Counted from the stretch's first letter, positions 1 through 10,427 are shown. The stretch: DNA of 38,897 bases from Zancudomyces culisetae (GCA_001969505.1 LSSK01001086.1:1-38897), one strand, 5' to 3'. Notes: generated from the letters alone by a model not told the origin. Numbers and translations: made by a program.

Positions 1-351
1 TTTGACTCTGGCTCTGGCTACTATTCATTTCTAATTCTTATAAAATATAGCTATTTCACTAACATTGGTACTCCACCACTTTACTTGTTACCCATGTCCC
101 TGAGCATATAATGTTTGCTTTTTTTAACCTACTTCAGGTCATAAAGTTAAAACCACACCCAATACCGTATATCTGGATAACTGTTGAATCTATACCTTTA
201 GTTAATTACTTAGTCACTTTACTTGGTTTTTACAGCTTTACTTCTCACATTCAATATTTAACAGAGTACCAAAGTATACTGTATTTTGTACCAGGAAACT
301 GTGATTAGTTACATACTTTTTTTTTTGATGTGGAGATACAGCAGTAATCAA
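1..351. other. noncoding or unassigned left edge
   Basis: AT-rich sequence. The only open frames are short, hydrophobic and without family resemblance. I see no RNA gene. Confidence 0.5.
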
Positions 352-549
352 ATGCAAATTACTAATTCTGTTGCTATACTCATAATTCTCCTCATTTTTG
401 CAACACTAATTGCGACCGCATCTTTAAATGCACACTTAATAACAACTCATTGTATAACATGTCAGTACCACTCGACCTGCATTTTTTTTGACTTAAAGGG
501 TAAAGAACCAACCAGTAAACAAAAACCCATCGTCAAAAGCGACGTGTAG
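352..549 (+). CDS. doubtful small signal-peptide-like ORF, 65 aa
   Basis: I do not recognise this product. Read from the ATG at 352, it starts with a short polar stretch (MQITNS), then a hydrophobic core of about 18 residues ending in small residues, which is the shape of a signal peptide or single membrane anchor. A short cysteine cluster (HCITCQYHSTC) and a Lys-rich tail follow. The frame is open further upstream to 286. No homologue comes to mind and the region is AT-rich, so it may be a chance ORF. It is listed because a second small secreted-type ORF lies nearby at 923-1144. Confidence 0.2.
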   Translation: MQITNSVAILIILLIFATLIATASLNAHLITTHCITCQYHSTCIFFDLKGKEPTSKQKPIVKSDV

Positions 550-922
550 TTGTACTCATATTCATATTTGAAAGTCAAGTTATTTCAGTGAAATAGTATG
601 TACACTAATTTGTTATGAGAGAATAGATTATTAGAGTAACTACTTTGTATTCTCCACTATTTTTATATCTTCTTTTCTCACACACTCTCCTCTTTTTAAA
701 AAATAATCAAACTTAAAATCTCTTTATTCGGTGAGGTAGGGAGGGGGGGGGAGGATTGGGTATCTTTATTTTGTTTTTAAAAAAGCTGAACAAAAACACA
801 AGGAATAACAGTATATAGAGCAATCAAAATTGTAAATATACTACCTCCACAATAGATTGTTGAAAAAAAAAACAGAAAAGTATCTGGAAAAATATTCACA
901 CGCAGTAAAAACGAAACCAAAG
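550..922. other. noncoding stretch with a G9 run
   Basis: AT-rich spacer. It holds a purine-rich patch at about 731-750 centred on a run of nine G. No coding signal was seen. Confidence 0.5.
733..741. repeat. G9 homopolymer
   Basis: Nine consecutive G inside a GA-rich patch, about 180 nt beyond the stop codon of the secreted Cys-rich ORF. It is one of eight such runs in the window. Confidence 0.95.
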
Positions 923-1144
923 CTACCAACGAACTGATCGAATCAATCTCCTACAGAACGCTTCGTTTGGAGTACTGGTAGTCATACAAAGACGTTTTGG
1001 AGGACATGGTTTTGAAATCCAGTTTCCAGCAACACAACTCTTAATAGTGTTGAATTTTCCACATCTACTGTGGCCTTCTTCACAGCCTTGTGCTGAGGTT
1101 AAAAAAAACGCACATATTACTACAATAATCATTCGTATTTTCAT
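923..1144 (-). CDS. small secreted six-cysteine protein, CBM19-like spacing, 73 aa
   Basis: Probable extracellular protein. From the ATG at 1144 (the frame is also open upstream to 1225) it begins MKIRM, followed by a hydrophobic core and a small-residue end (TSAQG), a convincing signal peptide of about 20 residues. The mature part of about 53 residues has six cysteines with spacing C-x6-C-x8-C-x9-C-x5-C-x10-C, including G-N-W before the fourth Cys and C-P after it. This resembles the fungal chitin-binding CBM19-type pattern (C..G...C...C..G.W...C..G..C...C), here as a single free domain. No catalytic domain is attached. A TATAAAGG lies about 90 nt upstream of the ATG on the coding strand. 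Function is unknown; cell-wall or chitin binding is inference. Alternatives are another class of small secreted Cys-rich effector or antimicrobial-type protein, or chance. Confidence 0.6.
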   Translation of the reverse strand: MKIRMIIVVICAFFLTSAQGCEEGHSRCGKFNTIKSCVAGNWISKPCPPKRLCMTTSTPNEAFCRRLIRSVRW

Positions 1145-1232
1145 CTCTCCAATTGTGTAGATGATAGTTTTAACCTGTCTGTAATACCAATGGGCTGTAA
1201 TTTTGTGGCAGAAAATCTCGAGCAATAAGTTA

Positions 1233-1240
1233 CCTTTATA
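1233..1240 (-). promoter_or_regulatory. TATA-like box of the secreted Cys-rich ORF
   Basis: TATAAAGG on the minus strand, about 90 nt upstream of the ATG at 1144. Position and sequence suit a TATA element, but such words are frequent in AT-rich DNA. Confidence 0.3.
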
Positions 1241-2634
1241 ACTTTATCGGTGCGTGTGAATCAATCGGTGGGTAATAGGAAACCAAAGACTACCTTTTTT
1301 TTACCACTGTGAAAGCAAAAATATGAGAAAAAGTTCAAAAAAATTAGCGAAACAGCTTCGGGTTGTGATCTGAGTCGATCTTTTGCAGTTTATTGGTATG
1401 AGAGTTGTCTGTTGTTATTGCAAAGCTTTTCGGGTGAGAAAAACCTTAGTATATACCCTCTTTTGATGCTGGATACTCGTTTCTCTTATACTCCTGGTGT
1501 TGTCTTTTAAGGGAAATGGAGGATATCTAAATATCTTTATATACATTTTTCACTTTTCACTTTTCATTTCCCAATACAAAGTGCGAAAAAACGAATGTAC
1601 GGACGCATTAATGAGGTTATTCAGTAACAACAACCCAAATATCCTGTCTTTAATATGTGCCTATCTTATGAGCTTTGTGCTTATTCCTGTATCTAGTTAC
1701 ACAATCAAATTATTAAAAATATGTAATTTCTTGTCAATCCAATTTGTATTCTAACCACTTTCATACCGCACGCACTATCAAAGCAAGTCTTGCTGCATCA
1801 CATAAACAGGTAATGGTGGTTGTGTGTGAAGAATTTGTGGTTAGCTAAAAAATGTAACGGAACCACCGACATACAACGCGGTTTTTATGTGGGAAACACT
1901 TTTTTGGGTATAACCACTTGGACTTACATCTGTCTACTAATTGGGTGGAGCACTATTCAATATATCAAGATCAATAAACAACATAAAATGTAAAGCGAAA
2001 GTAAAAAAAAGAGGAGATTATTATCTGGTTCATACTAGAATTCAAAAGTAGTAATGTGTTGATCAGCATTTTATTACTTAAATAGAACCCAATGTCTTTT
2101 TATCAGGCTAATTGACGTTTTCATCCGAAAAAGATAATACATGTCATCTAACTCGAGTATTTATCCGAGACAGTTACGGTTATGCTCCGAACCAATTACG
2201 CTAATTCAGAATAGTTAGAAAAAACAAGTTGATACAATATATAAGCCTGATAAAATATTTCTGATCCCTACTATAGCGTTTATCAACCGAGGTGAAAGAC
2301 AGTACCCAAATTAAACTGTAATGTGTTGCAAAAACAAATGGTATAGCCAAATTTTATATCCGATACCCTGTGTTTTCCTTCTTTATTGTCTAACTCATGT
2401 ATTACATGTTGTTATTACCATAGCAAAAATAGTTTGTTGCCTTCTCCCTCCATCCACACCTATCCTTGCAAGCACAATAGCAGTATAGTAATGTCTTGTC
2501 TTGCTTATTCTTTTTGTAACGCTTTTTAGTATATTTTAACTTTCCATAAATAGACCGATATGTATACCCATCCCACATCGACCAAAATAAGCGAGACTAA
2601 TTCTGATTAATTTCGGAATCCAAGCTGTGTTTTC
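1241..2634. other. noncoding stretch
   Basis: About 1.4 kb, AT-rich. The open frame at 1497-1754 begins with TTG and is compositionally noncoding. No RNA gene, transposon end or pseudogene fragment was recognised. Confidence 0.5.
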
Positions 2635-2640
2635 CACGTG
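2635..2640. promoter_or_regulatory. CACGTG E-box upstream of the DUG1 relic
   Basis: CACGTG in the context TTCCACGTGAA, 228 nt before the relic's ATG at 2868. One strand reads TTCACGTG, matching the TCACGTG core bound in yeasts by Cbf1, which acts on sulphur-metabolism genes. DUG1 belongs to glutathione turnover, so an ancestral Cbf1 site is plausible, but one 6-mer is weak evidence. Confidence 0.25.
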
Positions 2641-2867
2641 AATCTAAAATGGATTCACAAAAATAAATGATGAAACAGAACGTTCTGCTGATCAGGAGAT
2701 AATTGAACAAACCCAATTCGTTCGCTTAGAAACAAACTAGAACGTAAGATTGTATTAGAAATCGCGAACCAAGACAACATAAACTCCACTTTTCTTAACC
2801 ATTTTTTCACAATTAGAAACCCCGAAATACAGGTTTTACACATATACTCATAGTACTCTAATTGAAA

Positions 2868-3798
2868 ATGACAGTTTCGGTTCAGGAATATTTTGATCAC
2901 ATTGATTCCAACACTGGCTACTTGGTTGAGCAGCTTCGGGAGGTTGTAGCCATCCCTAAGTACTGTCAGCAAAATATACACCGCATTGTATTATTATTTA
3001 CCCATTACAGATATTACAAAGCCCACTTGCTCTAAAGTACCCTTGACTCGATATTTCACTTTATAAAATAATAAATATAGTATAAGCGCTGATGTTGAGC
3101 ACCGTGGTGAGGTTGTCAGGATGGCAGAGTGACTTAAGGCTAGATGGGAAGGTCTAGGAGCAGAGTATGTTCATATTTTCTTTATATAGGTTTAAATTTC
3201 GTTAAACTAAGCAGTGTAAACTCCTCACTACACCACCATGTTTCAAAGCTGTTTATTCCTGAAAGTTGAAAATATTTTGGTTTTCAACCCCCCCCCTCCC
3301 TCTAGAAAACCCAACATAATAGTCGGTTAATGTTACAAAATAACAGGTAATATCAACCTACAAACTCATCACAACGCTTGTGTTTTTTATATTAAAAAAA
3401 GGGTAAGGCTGGTAGATATTGGAACACAAGAGGTAGTCGATTTGACAACTAAATATATCAAGGATCAGTTTGTCAAACTCAACACCAAACTCAAGGTGGA
3501 TGTCAAGAGTTCTCATAGTGGAGATTGGTGGTATGCTTCTCCAAACCACCCCAATTTTGTTGCAGGCGCAAAAGCCGTGAGAAGCGTATTTGGTGTAGAC
3601 CCCGAGCTGACCAGAGAGGGTGGATCAATCCCCGTTACGATTACTTTGCAGGAAACCATAAAGTCCAATGTTTTGCTGCTGCCTACGGGCAGATAGAATG
3701 ATGGCGCACATTTAACAAACGAGAAGCTTGATAAATATAACTACGTAACTGGGATCAAGTTGTTTGGCGCGTATTTGCACGAGATTTCTCAACTTTAA
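2868..3798 (+). pseudogene. DUG1 (Cys-Gly metallodipeptidase, M20/CNDP family) pseudogene
   Basis: Three collinear fragments match the Dug1/CNDP2 dipeptidase family. Exon 1 (2868-2959) reads MTVSVQEYFDHIDSNTGYLV and on to AIP. Exon 2 (about 3087-3164) reads ADVEHRGEVVRMAE, then a TGA at 3130-3132 where Trp is expected, then LKARWEGLGAE. Exon 3 (3402-3798) reads VRLVDIGTQ joined directly to EVVDLTTKYIKD, then the C-terminal SSHSGDWW and TREGGSIPVT motifs, an in-frame TAG at 3694-3696, then NDGAH and GAYLHEISQL ending at TAA 3796-3798. Recognisable introns remain at 2960-3086 (GTACTG...AAG) and 3165-3401 (GTATGT...AAG), and exon phases agree. About 300 codons between GTQ and EVVDL are missing, including the first metal-binding His-Asp motif and the catalytic Asp and Glu; only the last metal His (GAH) survives. 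Two stops plus loss of the active centre show it is dead. An intact copy presumably lies elsewhere (inference). Confidence 0.9.
3288..3296. repeat. C9 homopolymer in a relic intron
   Basis: Nine C followed by TCCCTC, inside the second intron of the DUG1 relic (sense strand C). Confidence 0.95.
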
Positions 3799-4172
3799 AA
3801 CACTATTGGTGTTAGTTTTAGCCAGCGCTCTTATAATTTTTTAGGATCAAATGCTTTTTAATAGTCCTGTTGAATTCTTGACTCAGCTGCCAGATTATTT
3901 TTAATCAGCGTTGTAGACACTGAACGTAGGATTAGTAGCATGTCGTATAATTTTTTTTCTAGGTTTGCCCCTCATTCATGAGTATTATGGCACTTACAGC
4001 TTTCGTTTATTGGTATTTTTGATTTATTAGTGAATAGATATACCAATTTATAATTACAAAATAAAAGGTAAAATAACAATAATTATTAGTTTACAACTCT
4101 TACACACACAGTTGCTGATACGGAACATCAACTCCAGCAAAAAAAAAATCTTCAAAGGTATACCCGCATCAT
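3799..4172. other. spacer between DUG1 relic and transporter
   Basis: About 370 nt of AT-rich sequence serving as 3' flank of both neighbours. No gene was seen. Confidence 0.5.
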
Positions 4173-5486
4173 TTAAATGAAAAATCGGTTTGACTTGTCT
4201 AAAGCCTTTTTTACATGGTTCCTCAAGAATACAAAGCATACCCCGGCAAAGAAAAAGGCAACAGCACAAATGACAATTAGCTGGCTGTAAGACTCACGGT
4301 GTCCAAAATGATCAAAAACCAATCCAAGAATCGGTGTAGTCACAAAGTAAGATAGACCTAAAAACGACATTTGTAGCCCATTGACCTCTGCTATTCTTGA
4401 TAGTGGGTAGTACTTGGCAAAAATTACAGGTGCGACAACAAAAATTGCCCCGGCGAAGAAACCGTAGATTGCGTAATAAACATAGTATGTGATATAAGAG
4501 TTTGTTCCATACCACAGCGCCATAGTCGCAACTGCAGTTATAAGGTGGGATGCTATAAGCACTGTAAGCAGACCGATAAATTCAGCTACCTTAACAAGTG
4601 AAACTCTTCCAAGGAATGAAAAGACGCAATACAGTATAACTGCATTTTGCGCCACTGTATCTGATGACATGCCTTCAGGTATCACTGAGCCAATTGATAC
4701 GGGAAAGTAGAACATGGGTACGGTTGCTCCAACCTGAAAGAGAAATGAGCCAAGACAGATGTAGATGATGAACGGATCTTTCAGTGTTTCCAGTCTTATA
4801 ACTTTTTTTGGAACCTCTACCTCCACGCGTGGTTTGTATACGACACATGCTAGTACCATTGACACGAGTGTTATACAGGTCAGTATTCTGAATGTCCAGG
4901 CAATTCCAAGTTTGGTTAGGCAAAAAGAAACTAGCGGTGTGGAGGCCAGGGCTCCAATACAGCCGGAGCTTATAACAACACTAAGTGCCATACCTCTTTT
5001 CTTTTCAAACCACATTGTTGTTGTAAATATGGCTGCATTCGCCATTATTGCACATCCAAAACCAAATAAAACCCCCTGGGTCAAGGTCAGTTGCCATATC
5101 TCGGTGCTAAAGCTGGCCAGAAACAGACCGAGTACACAGGATGCTGTTCCCAAGAATGTTGTGTACCGGAGACCAATTGTGCTTACAAGAGGGCCGTAAA
5201 CCACGCTGAGTCCCAAGGAAAGTGTCGCTGAGATGGTTCCTATCCACGAGATCGATGTTGCGCTGCTTGTTACAAACATTTTGTTCAGGTAGTATGCTTG
5301 GAATAGCCCAAAGTAGTTGTAAGCACCAAACGAAGTTACAAACACAAGAATGCCTGAGATAAATACCAACCATGCATACCCTGTATCCGGCGGAGGTACA
5401 TCACGCTTTAACTCATCTATGCTGCGCTTTTCAATATCAGATTTCTGATCAACGCTTTTGGCTGAACATGCTTCTGATTTCTCCAT
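4173..5486 (-). CDS. MFS monocarboxylate transporter-like permease (Mch family)
   Basis: Integral membrane permease of 437 aa, the usual size for fungal Mch/monocarboxylate-porter-type MFS proteins. A polar N-terminal tail of about 30 residues leads into PPPDTGYAWLV (Asp34, Gly36, Trp39), the conserved D-x-G-x-x-W signature at the start of TM1 in this family. About twelve hydrophobic segments follow. A central hydrophilic loop (around YKPRVEVEVPKK) and a short basic tail (NHVKKALDKSN) are cytosolic by family analogy. Family members carry monocarboxylates, riboflavin or other organic acids, and some fungal ones have no known substrate; the sequence does not show which applies here. The start is the first ATG of the frame (ATGGAG) and no intron is needed. 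It is transcribed away from a 2.7 kb upstream spacer. Confidence 0.92.
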   Translation of the reverse strand: MEKSEACSAKSVDQKSDIEKRSIDELKRDVPPPDTGYAWLVFISGILVFVTSFGAYNYFGLFQAYYLNKMFVTSSATSISWIGTISATLSLGLSVVYGPLVSTIGLRYTTFLGTASCVLGLFLASFSTEIWQLTLTQGVLFGFGCAIMANAAIFTTTMWFEKKRGMALSVVISSGCIGALASTPLVSFCLTKLGIAWTFRILTCITLVSMVLACVVYKPRVEVEVPKKVIRLETLKDPFIIYICLGSFLFQVGATVPMFYFPVSIGSVIPEGMSSDTVAQNAVILYCVFSFLGRVSLVKVAEFIGLLTVLIASHLITAVATMALWYGTNSYITYYVYYAIYGFFAGAIFVVAPVIFAKYYPLSRIAEVNGLQMSFLGLSYFVTTPILGLVFDHFGHRESYSQLIVICAVAFFFAGVCFVFLRNHVKKALDKSNRFFI

Positions 5487-5650
5487 TATGTGTGATGTGT
5501 TCTTTCTTTTTTTATGGTAGAAAGTATTTTTCTATCTGCAGTAATAGTTTTGGCTATTAATATATTCTGGAGGCGACAAAGACAATGATGTTTTTGTATT
5601 TCTGAACCGATGTTGTTTTTTACTTTTTCTTTAAAGAGAAAAAGCGATGC

Positions 5651-5660
5651 CTTTATATAG
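5651..5660 (-). promoter_or_regulatory. TATA box of the transporter gene
   Basis: TATATAAAG on the minus strand, about 165 nt upstream of the transporter ATG. It matches the yeast TATAWAWR consensus. Confidence 0.4.
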
Positions 5661-8174
5661 AAAATAAGTGTATCTGTGGAATGATTTTTTTTTGGATGGT
5701 TTAATAGGTATGTTCAACTAGATTTATCAGAAGAAGGGGTTGTCTCACGCACCTACTCTTTTGCTCACCAAGTATATGATGAACTCACCATATTCCAATG
5801 TGATTTCTTATCTATTAGCTAATGTTTGCCTATTTTTATATTTATATCCTTAAGTTGTAATCCATTTGGAGCACCTTCCCTTTCCCTTTCAAATGTGCTG
5901 TAAAAATACAAAAAATTCATAAACACAACCCTCTTCCTTATCGGTCCTCTTGTTTCCTGCATTTATTAATTTGATTTTCTTTTTTTTTCCTGTTTTCTTG
6001 AGAGCGGGTTCAAGGATGAGAAAATTTTTTTTAGCTACACCCAAAGCTATCTAAACTGAAGCATATTTCAAATCGATTACAAATTTCGTAGATTAAAAAG
6101 TATTACTTTCCCACTACCATGAGTTGGTTTTCAGAAAACACACAAAATATAAAAACAAACTCCTTCTCTTATCATTTAAAGAGGTATTATTGTCTCGATT
6201 TGGGCTTGCCCTGTAGTCGCAGCTACAACTGTCCCCTCTCCTCTCTTTGTTTTCGATATTTTCGCTTTCTTGAACCGTTTCTGTCCTCATTAGTTGATTT
6301 TAGAGAGTATATTAACCTGTGCACTTTTGGGAATAGTAACATGTCTTCATTGCATCAATAAAAAATTCATCAATAAAAATCCATGTTCATAAAAAAAAAG
6401 AGTGTAAAAGTGTGGGAACATACCCTTTTTGGTTTAATTGTAGAACTTTGCGCAAATTTTAATACCACTAATTACCCCTAAAAAAAGTGAAACGTGGAAA
6501 AAAAAATTTTTTTTTCTCATGGAAAAGTAACATCTGAAATTAAACTGCAAAAAAGAATAAACAAAAGAGGATGGTGGGAAGAAAGTCGTGGAAGGGGGAA
6601 AAATAGTGCTCTGATTTTCTGGGGGGGGGGAGCAGAATTTATAGCGAAATAAATGAGTACTTGACGGTGATGGTGATGGTGGATAAAAGCGTGACCCCAA
6701 TTTTAATTAACTCCTCCAAATCAACCCAATTGCTAATCTGATACCAAAACAAGATATTACTCAGTTAACAGAAAAACTAGCACTACTTTTTTTGTCCACC
6801 GAGTCAAGTTAATCTAAGCAAAGAGAATAAATTGAACGAATGGAGGGGTGTGTTAATCTGATATATCCATCTTGATTCATATTCCTGACTCTAGAGTGTA
6901 TACCCTAAGAGGTATGACATGTGAGTGTGTTCTCAATTTGGAAATATTGTAGTACAAATATATGAATTTTGACCAACTTTATATTATTCACACGAGCAAG
7001 GCGTTTGATGCTCGAAAGGTGTATATATCGAAAACAATTTGTTGGGTTTGGCAGTATCATTCTCTAAAAAGAGATTGGAGGGTATGAAAGAAACAACACA
7101 ACAAAAGAAATAACACAATCATTCAATTTTGCTATTTTGGTTACAGATTAGAATAGAAAATAGGGTAGCAGGTACACAGATGAGAAATGTAAATCTAATT
7201 GTGATAGAATCTGCATCTGAAACCCCAAAACTGACTTTTTCCCATGATATGCAGAAAATTATTAAAAAGTGGAAAAATTTTTTTATCGATAGTGAGTCAG
7301 TTTGGTAAATCCAGTTCCAAGTGTATGTAGAAGCATGTGGAAAAGTGTTCTGAACTAGCTCAACTATAAAGTTATTTTTTATTGGAGAGTATCATGGTTG
7401 ACTATGTTTGGATTGTGTATTTTGATGGAAAACCCTGGCACTTTTTTTCCCACAGTAAAAGAAATGAAGAGGATAGAAGACAGAAGAAAAAAACAGAAAC
7501 ACCACGCTGGTAGGGTAGATCGAATTTCTAAAAGCAGTTCTTATCCGACCAAAGAAAAAGCGAGAGAGGAGCTTTGACAGAACTAAATGACTTTGATATC
7601 TCGAATAGGATTTAAGGATACGATTTGTTTTGTATTTTTCTCTCCACCCTGTCTCTTTTCGCAAGTGTGAATCAAAGTGGGTGTGTCCAATAAAATAAGT
7701 GCACCTTTTTGTATGGTATTGGGGTCTGTTGAGGTGAATAAACCCCTCCTCTCTTCCTTTAGGTCCCCAGATGATCAATGGTTATTCACAAACAATTACT
7801 ACATATTCCTTTCCCATACCATCTTATTTTTTTTGAATGCTTTTTTGGAATGGTTTTGATGTCGCTTGTCCTCGTTCCAAAATCAATAATCCAAATGTGC
7901 GGTAAAAGCAGACTTTTATTTTATTTTATCTATTTTTCCCAGCACATGGGTGAGTTTCGGCCAATTTTGAAACATCCAAACCCCCTACATCCGATTTGTG
8001 GACGATTCACACCATCAGCAAAATTGAAATCACAGAGTTATTCAATAACAAAAAATACCAGTTCTCAAATTCAGGATTTTTTTTCATTAAACCAAATTTA
8101 CATTAACTATTATACAAAACAAGTCAAGCACGACCAACCTAATACTTGGGAAATAGAACAGGAAGGAATAATAT
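5661..8174. other. 2.5 kb without a supported gene
   Basis: AT-rich spacer between two divergent genes. Short open frames occur (6119-6361 plus, 7392-7778 minus, 7778-8188 plus), but they have biased, family-less translations, and the two later ones lack a good ATG start. It contains a G10 run (6621-6630) and a perfect 6-bp hairpin CGAGCA...TGCTCG at 6993-7014. Confidence 0.45.
6621..6630. repeat. G10 homopolymer
   Basis: Ten consecutive G in the spacer between the transporter and TAE1, flanked by AT-rich sequence. Confidence 0.95.
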
Positions 8175-9200
8175 ATGATCATGGATAATAGTAATGTAAC
8201 AGTGAAACGAAAGGAGGATTGGTATCTTGATGCAAAAAAATATTGGGAACAGATCGAATCTACAGAAAATGGAATGCTCGGCGGACTACCTGAAACGCAC
8301 GAACCAGATATGAAGGATTCGCGAGCATTGTTAGATTCAATATTATTGACAGATAAGGGACCAGGAAATGGCAATGTAGATCAGGAAAAAAAATACGCAT
8401 TAGGTACGTACTAATCGGTTTGAATCCCACATTCCTAATAACATGAAGCTGTTAAAGCTGTGCAGTTATAATAGTATATTGTTTACAAAGGTAGTGAACT
8501 GATTTTAAATGGTGAATAAGAATATAAACACTTGCACATGTACATAAATAATAGACTGTGGAGCAGGCATTGGCAGAATTTCGAGATTTTTGCTGGCGGA
8601 TTACTTTGACTATATAGATTTGGTTGAGCAGGAGGCAAAATTTGTAGAAACTGCACGAACGGTATATTTAAAAGACCTTGTTGAAGTGAAAAAAATGCTC
8701 GATATGTATGTTTCTGGGTTGCAAGATTTTACGCCAAAAAAGGAGCGATACGATGTAATATGGTGCCAGTGGGTGTTAAGCCACCTGACAGATGGTAAGT
8801 GAGCGCTACACCACTCGTGTTTAATCTTTTTAATTATCAGCTCTTTTGGATGAAGATTTATAAGGGGAAAAAAAGAGATGCTTGCATATGTGTTGGTGTT
8901 TGTATTTTTAATGCCTGTGACGTTTTATTCAGTTGTTGAAAAAATAAAATAGATGATCTGGTTAGTTTTCTGAAGAGATGTAAACAAGGGTTGAAGGCAA
9001 ATGATCGTGGATTTATAGTAGTGAAGGAAAACACTAGCACACGGAATTATGTGATAGATGAAGAAGATAGTAGTGTTACACGGGCATCTGTTGTGTTTGA
9101 GGATCTTTTTAAGCGGGCTGGACTAAAAGTCAAGCTCCGAAGGATCCAGAAGGGATTTCCAGAGAAACTATTCCAAGTCAAGATGTGGGTTCTTTATTGA
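8175..9200 (+). CDS. Protein N-terminal (X-Pro-Lys) methyltransferase, NTM1/Tae1 family
   Basis: SAM-dependent enzyme that methylates the alpha-amino group of proteins after Met removal; yeast Tae1 targets ribosomal proteins with an N-terminal X-P-K. Three exons: 8175-8403, 8555-8794, 8953-9200, with introns of 151 nt (GTACGT...TAG) and 158 nt (GTAAGT...TAG). The join gives 238 codons. Diagnostic motifs appear only after splicing: YALDCGAGIGRIS (SAM motif I, residues 74-86, split by intron 1), DLVEQEAKF (post-I), DVIWCQWVLSHLTD (about 143-156, split by intron 2) and FLKRCKQGLKANDRGFIVVKEN, typical of family PF05891. Two in-frame ATGs six nt apart (8175 and 8181) are possible starts; translation from the second loses two residues. 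CTG codons sit at the conserved Leu of HLTD and FLKRC, which argues for standard decoding. Length is normal. Confidence 0.95.
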
Positions 9201-10377
9201 AATTAGAATTATTCTTTCTTTCTTTTTTGTCTGTTGTAAAGAGAAATGTAGAAATTCAACATGGGTGGATGATATAGAGTAGAAAACAGGATCAGTTTAT
9301 ATACCTTTTATTTCATAGAGACTAATTTGTGAATTTATGGTATGGTTACCAATAATAGTTACGTGACATTTTGATTTGGTCTTTTTGGGGGGTTTTTTTT
9401 TTGTAGGGGAGAGGGGAAGGGATGTATTCTGTTAAATGTATAAGCTACTTGGCATACTTGGGGAAATTATAGAATCTTTTAAAAGTGTCAGTATATGAAT
9501 TAGCGAGTGTAACTTTGAAAGTGGTGGGTGTGGTTGTGTTGTATTTATATGACTTGTCCTTATTTTAAAAATAAATAAACAGAAAAGTAAAAGCGATAAG
9601 CACCGAGGACATTTCTAGATGCTGTTGGATGCAAGAGTATGGGGAAAAGGTTTGGTGTGGAAAAAAAGGACGAGAGGAGGGAGTGAATAATATATAACGG
9701 TATCAACATAAATAATTGTGATCAAGGGGGAAGGGAGCAAGACTTGTTTACGTGTATGTGTATATAATTTATGAGTTACGTTATTGGGAATGTGGGTGAA
9801 TAATGAAAGTTCTTAAATTAAATAGGAAATTTGGCCAAAAATAGTTCTACAAAATAAAAGCGTGATGGGGAAAAACTAATAACCCAGATTAAAAAACATT
9901 GGAAAATGATTTATGCAAGATTCAGTAAGCAAGGCAAAGTAGTTTAATGAAAAATGTTGAACTTGGTCAAACAAAGCGAATTTCAGGATAATCTAATATC
10001 TAAAAGGGATTTTTTTTTATTCAAAAAAAAATAAATACAAAAGTGAAAATGAAAACGGAAATGGATGAAATAATAAAAGCGCGATCCAATAAAATCCGTA
10101 AAAGTAACAAAATACTCTTTATATTTATATCGCATTATTCTTTTGCTTAGTAGATATGTGCATAAAAAAAAAGAAAACATTGCGGGATTTGTTAATAATT
10201 GAATTTTAATAGCCCAACAATGTGTGTAAAAAACAAACGATAAATAGACAGCAAATTAAAATTTTGTATTTTTATCCCCGTCATAGTGTACTATACTATT
10301 TTAAAGTATACTTTATATTATGAAAGAAAAAACAAGCCAAGCCAATTGTTAAATAAACAAGTACATAAATCTCAGCA
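9201..10377. other. intergenic spacer TAE1-PMT
   Basis: About 1.2 kb of AT-rich sequence holding the 3' end of TAE1 and the PMT promoter. No ORF or RNA gene was supported. Confidence 0.5.
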
Positions 10378-10385
10378 TATAAAAG
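10378..10385 (+). promoter_or_regulatory. TATA-like box of PMT
   Basis: TATAAAAG, 43 nt before the PMT ATG. This is close to the start codon for a yeast TATA box, so it is tentative. Confidence 0.3.
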
Positions 10386-10427
10386 ATCATTTAACAATAA
10401 AAAAAGATAAAGAAGGGTAAAAGAGGG

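Noticed and set aside
1497-1754. 85-codon ORF
   Set aside because: Starts with TTG, AT-driven composition, no motif.
2655-2981. 108-codon minus-strand ORF
   Set aside because: Antisense shadow of the DUG1 relic's first exon and its upstream DNA; no family resemblance.
3115-3180. tRNA-Leu/Ser-like 5' half (TGGCAGAGTGACTTAAGGC, A-box-like, with a CTAGA/TCTAG stem)
   Set aside because: The same bases translate as EVVRMAE-stop-LKARWEGLGAE, a DUG1 exon in register with the rest of the pseudogene; no matching acceptor 3' strand or B box.
6119-6361. 80-codon ORF starting with ATG
   Set aside because: No signal peptide, domain or repeat pattern; length is within chance expectation for this spacer.
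6993-7014. CGAGCA...TGCTCG hairpin as a structured RNA or terminator
   Set aside because: A single 6-bp stem with a 10-nt loop is expected by chance in a spacer of this size.
7392-8188. ORFs on both strands upstream of TAE1
   Set aside because: Overlapping opposite frames, atypical starts and no recognisable protein features.
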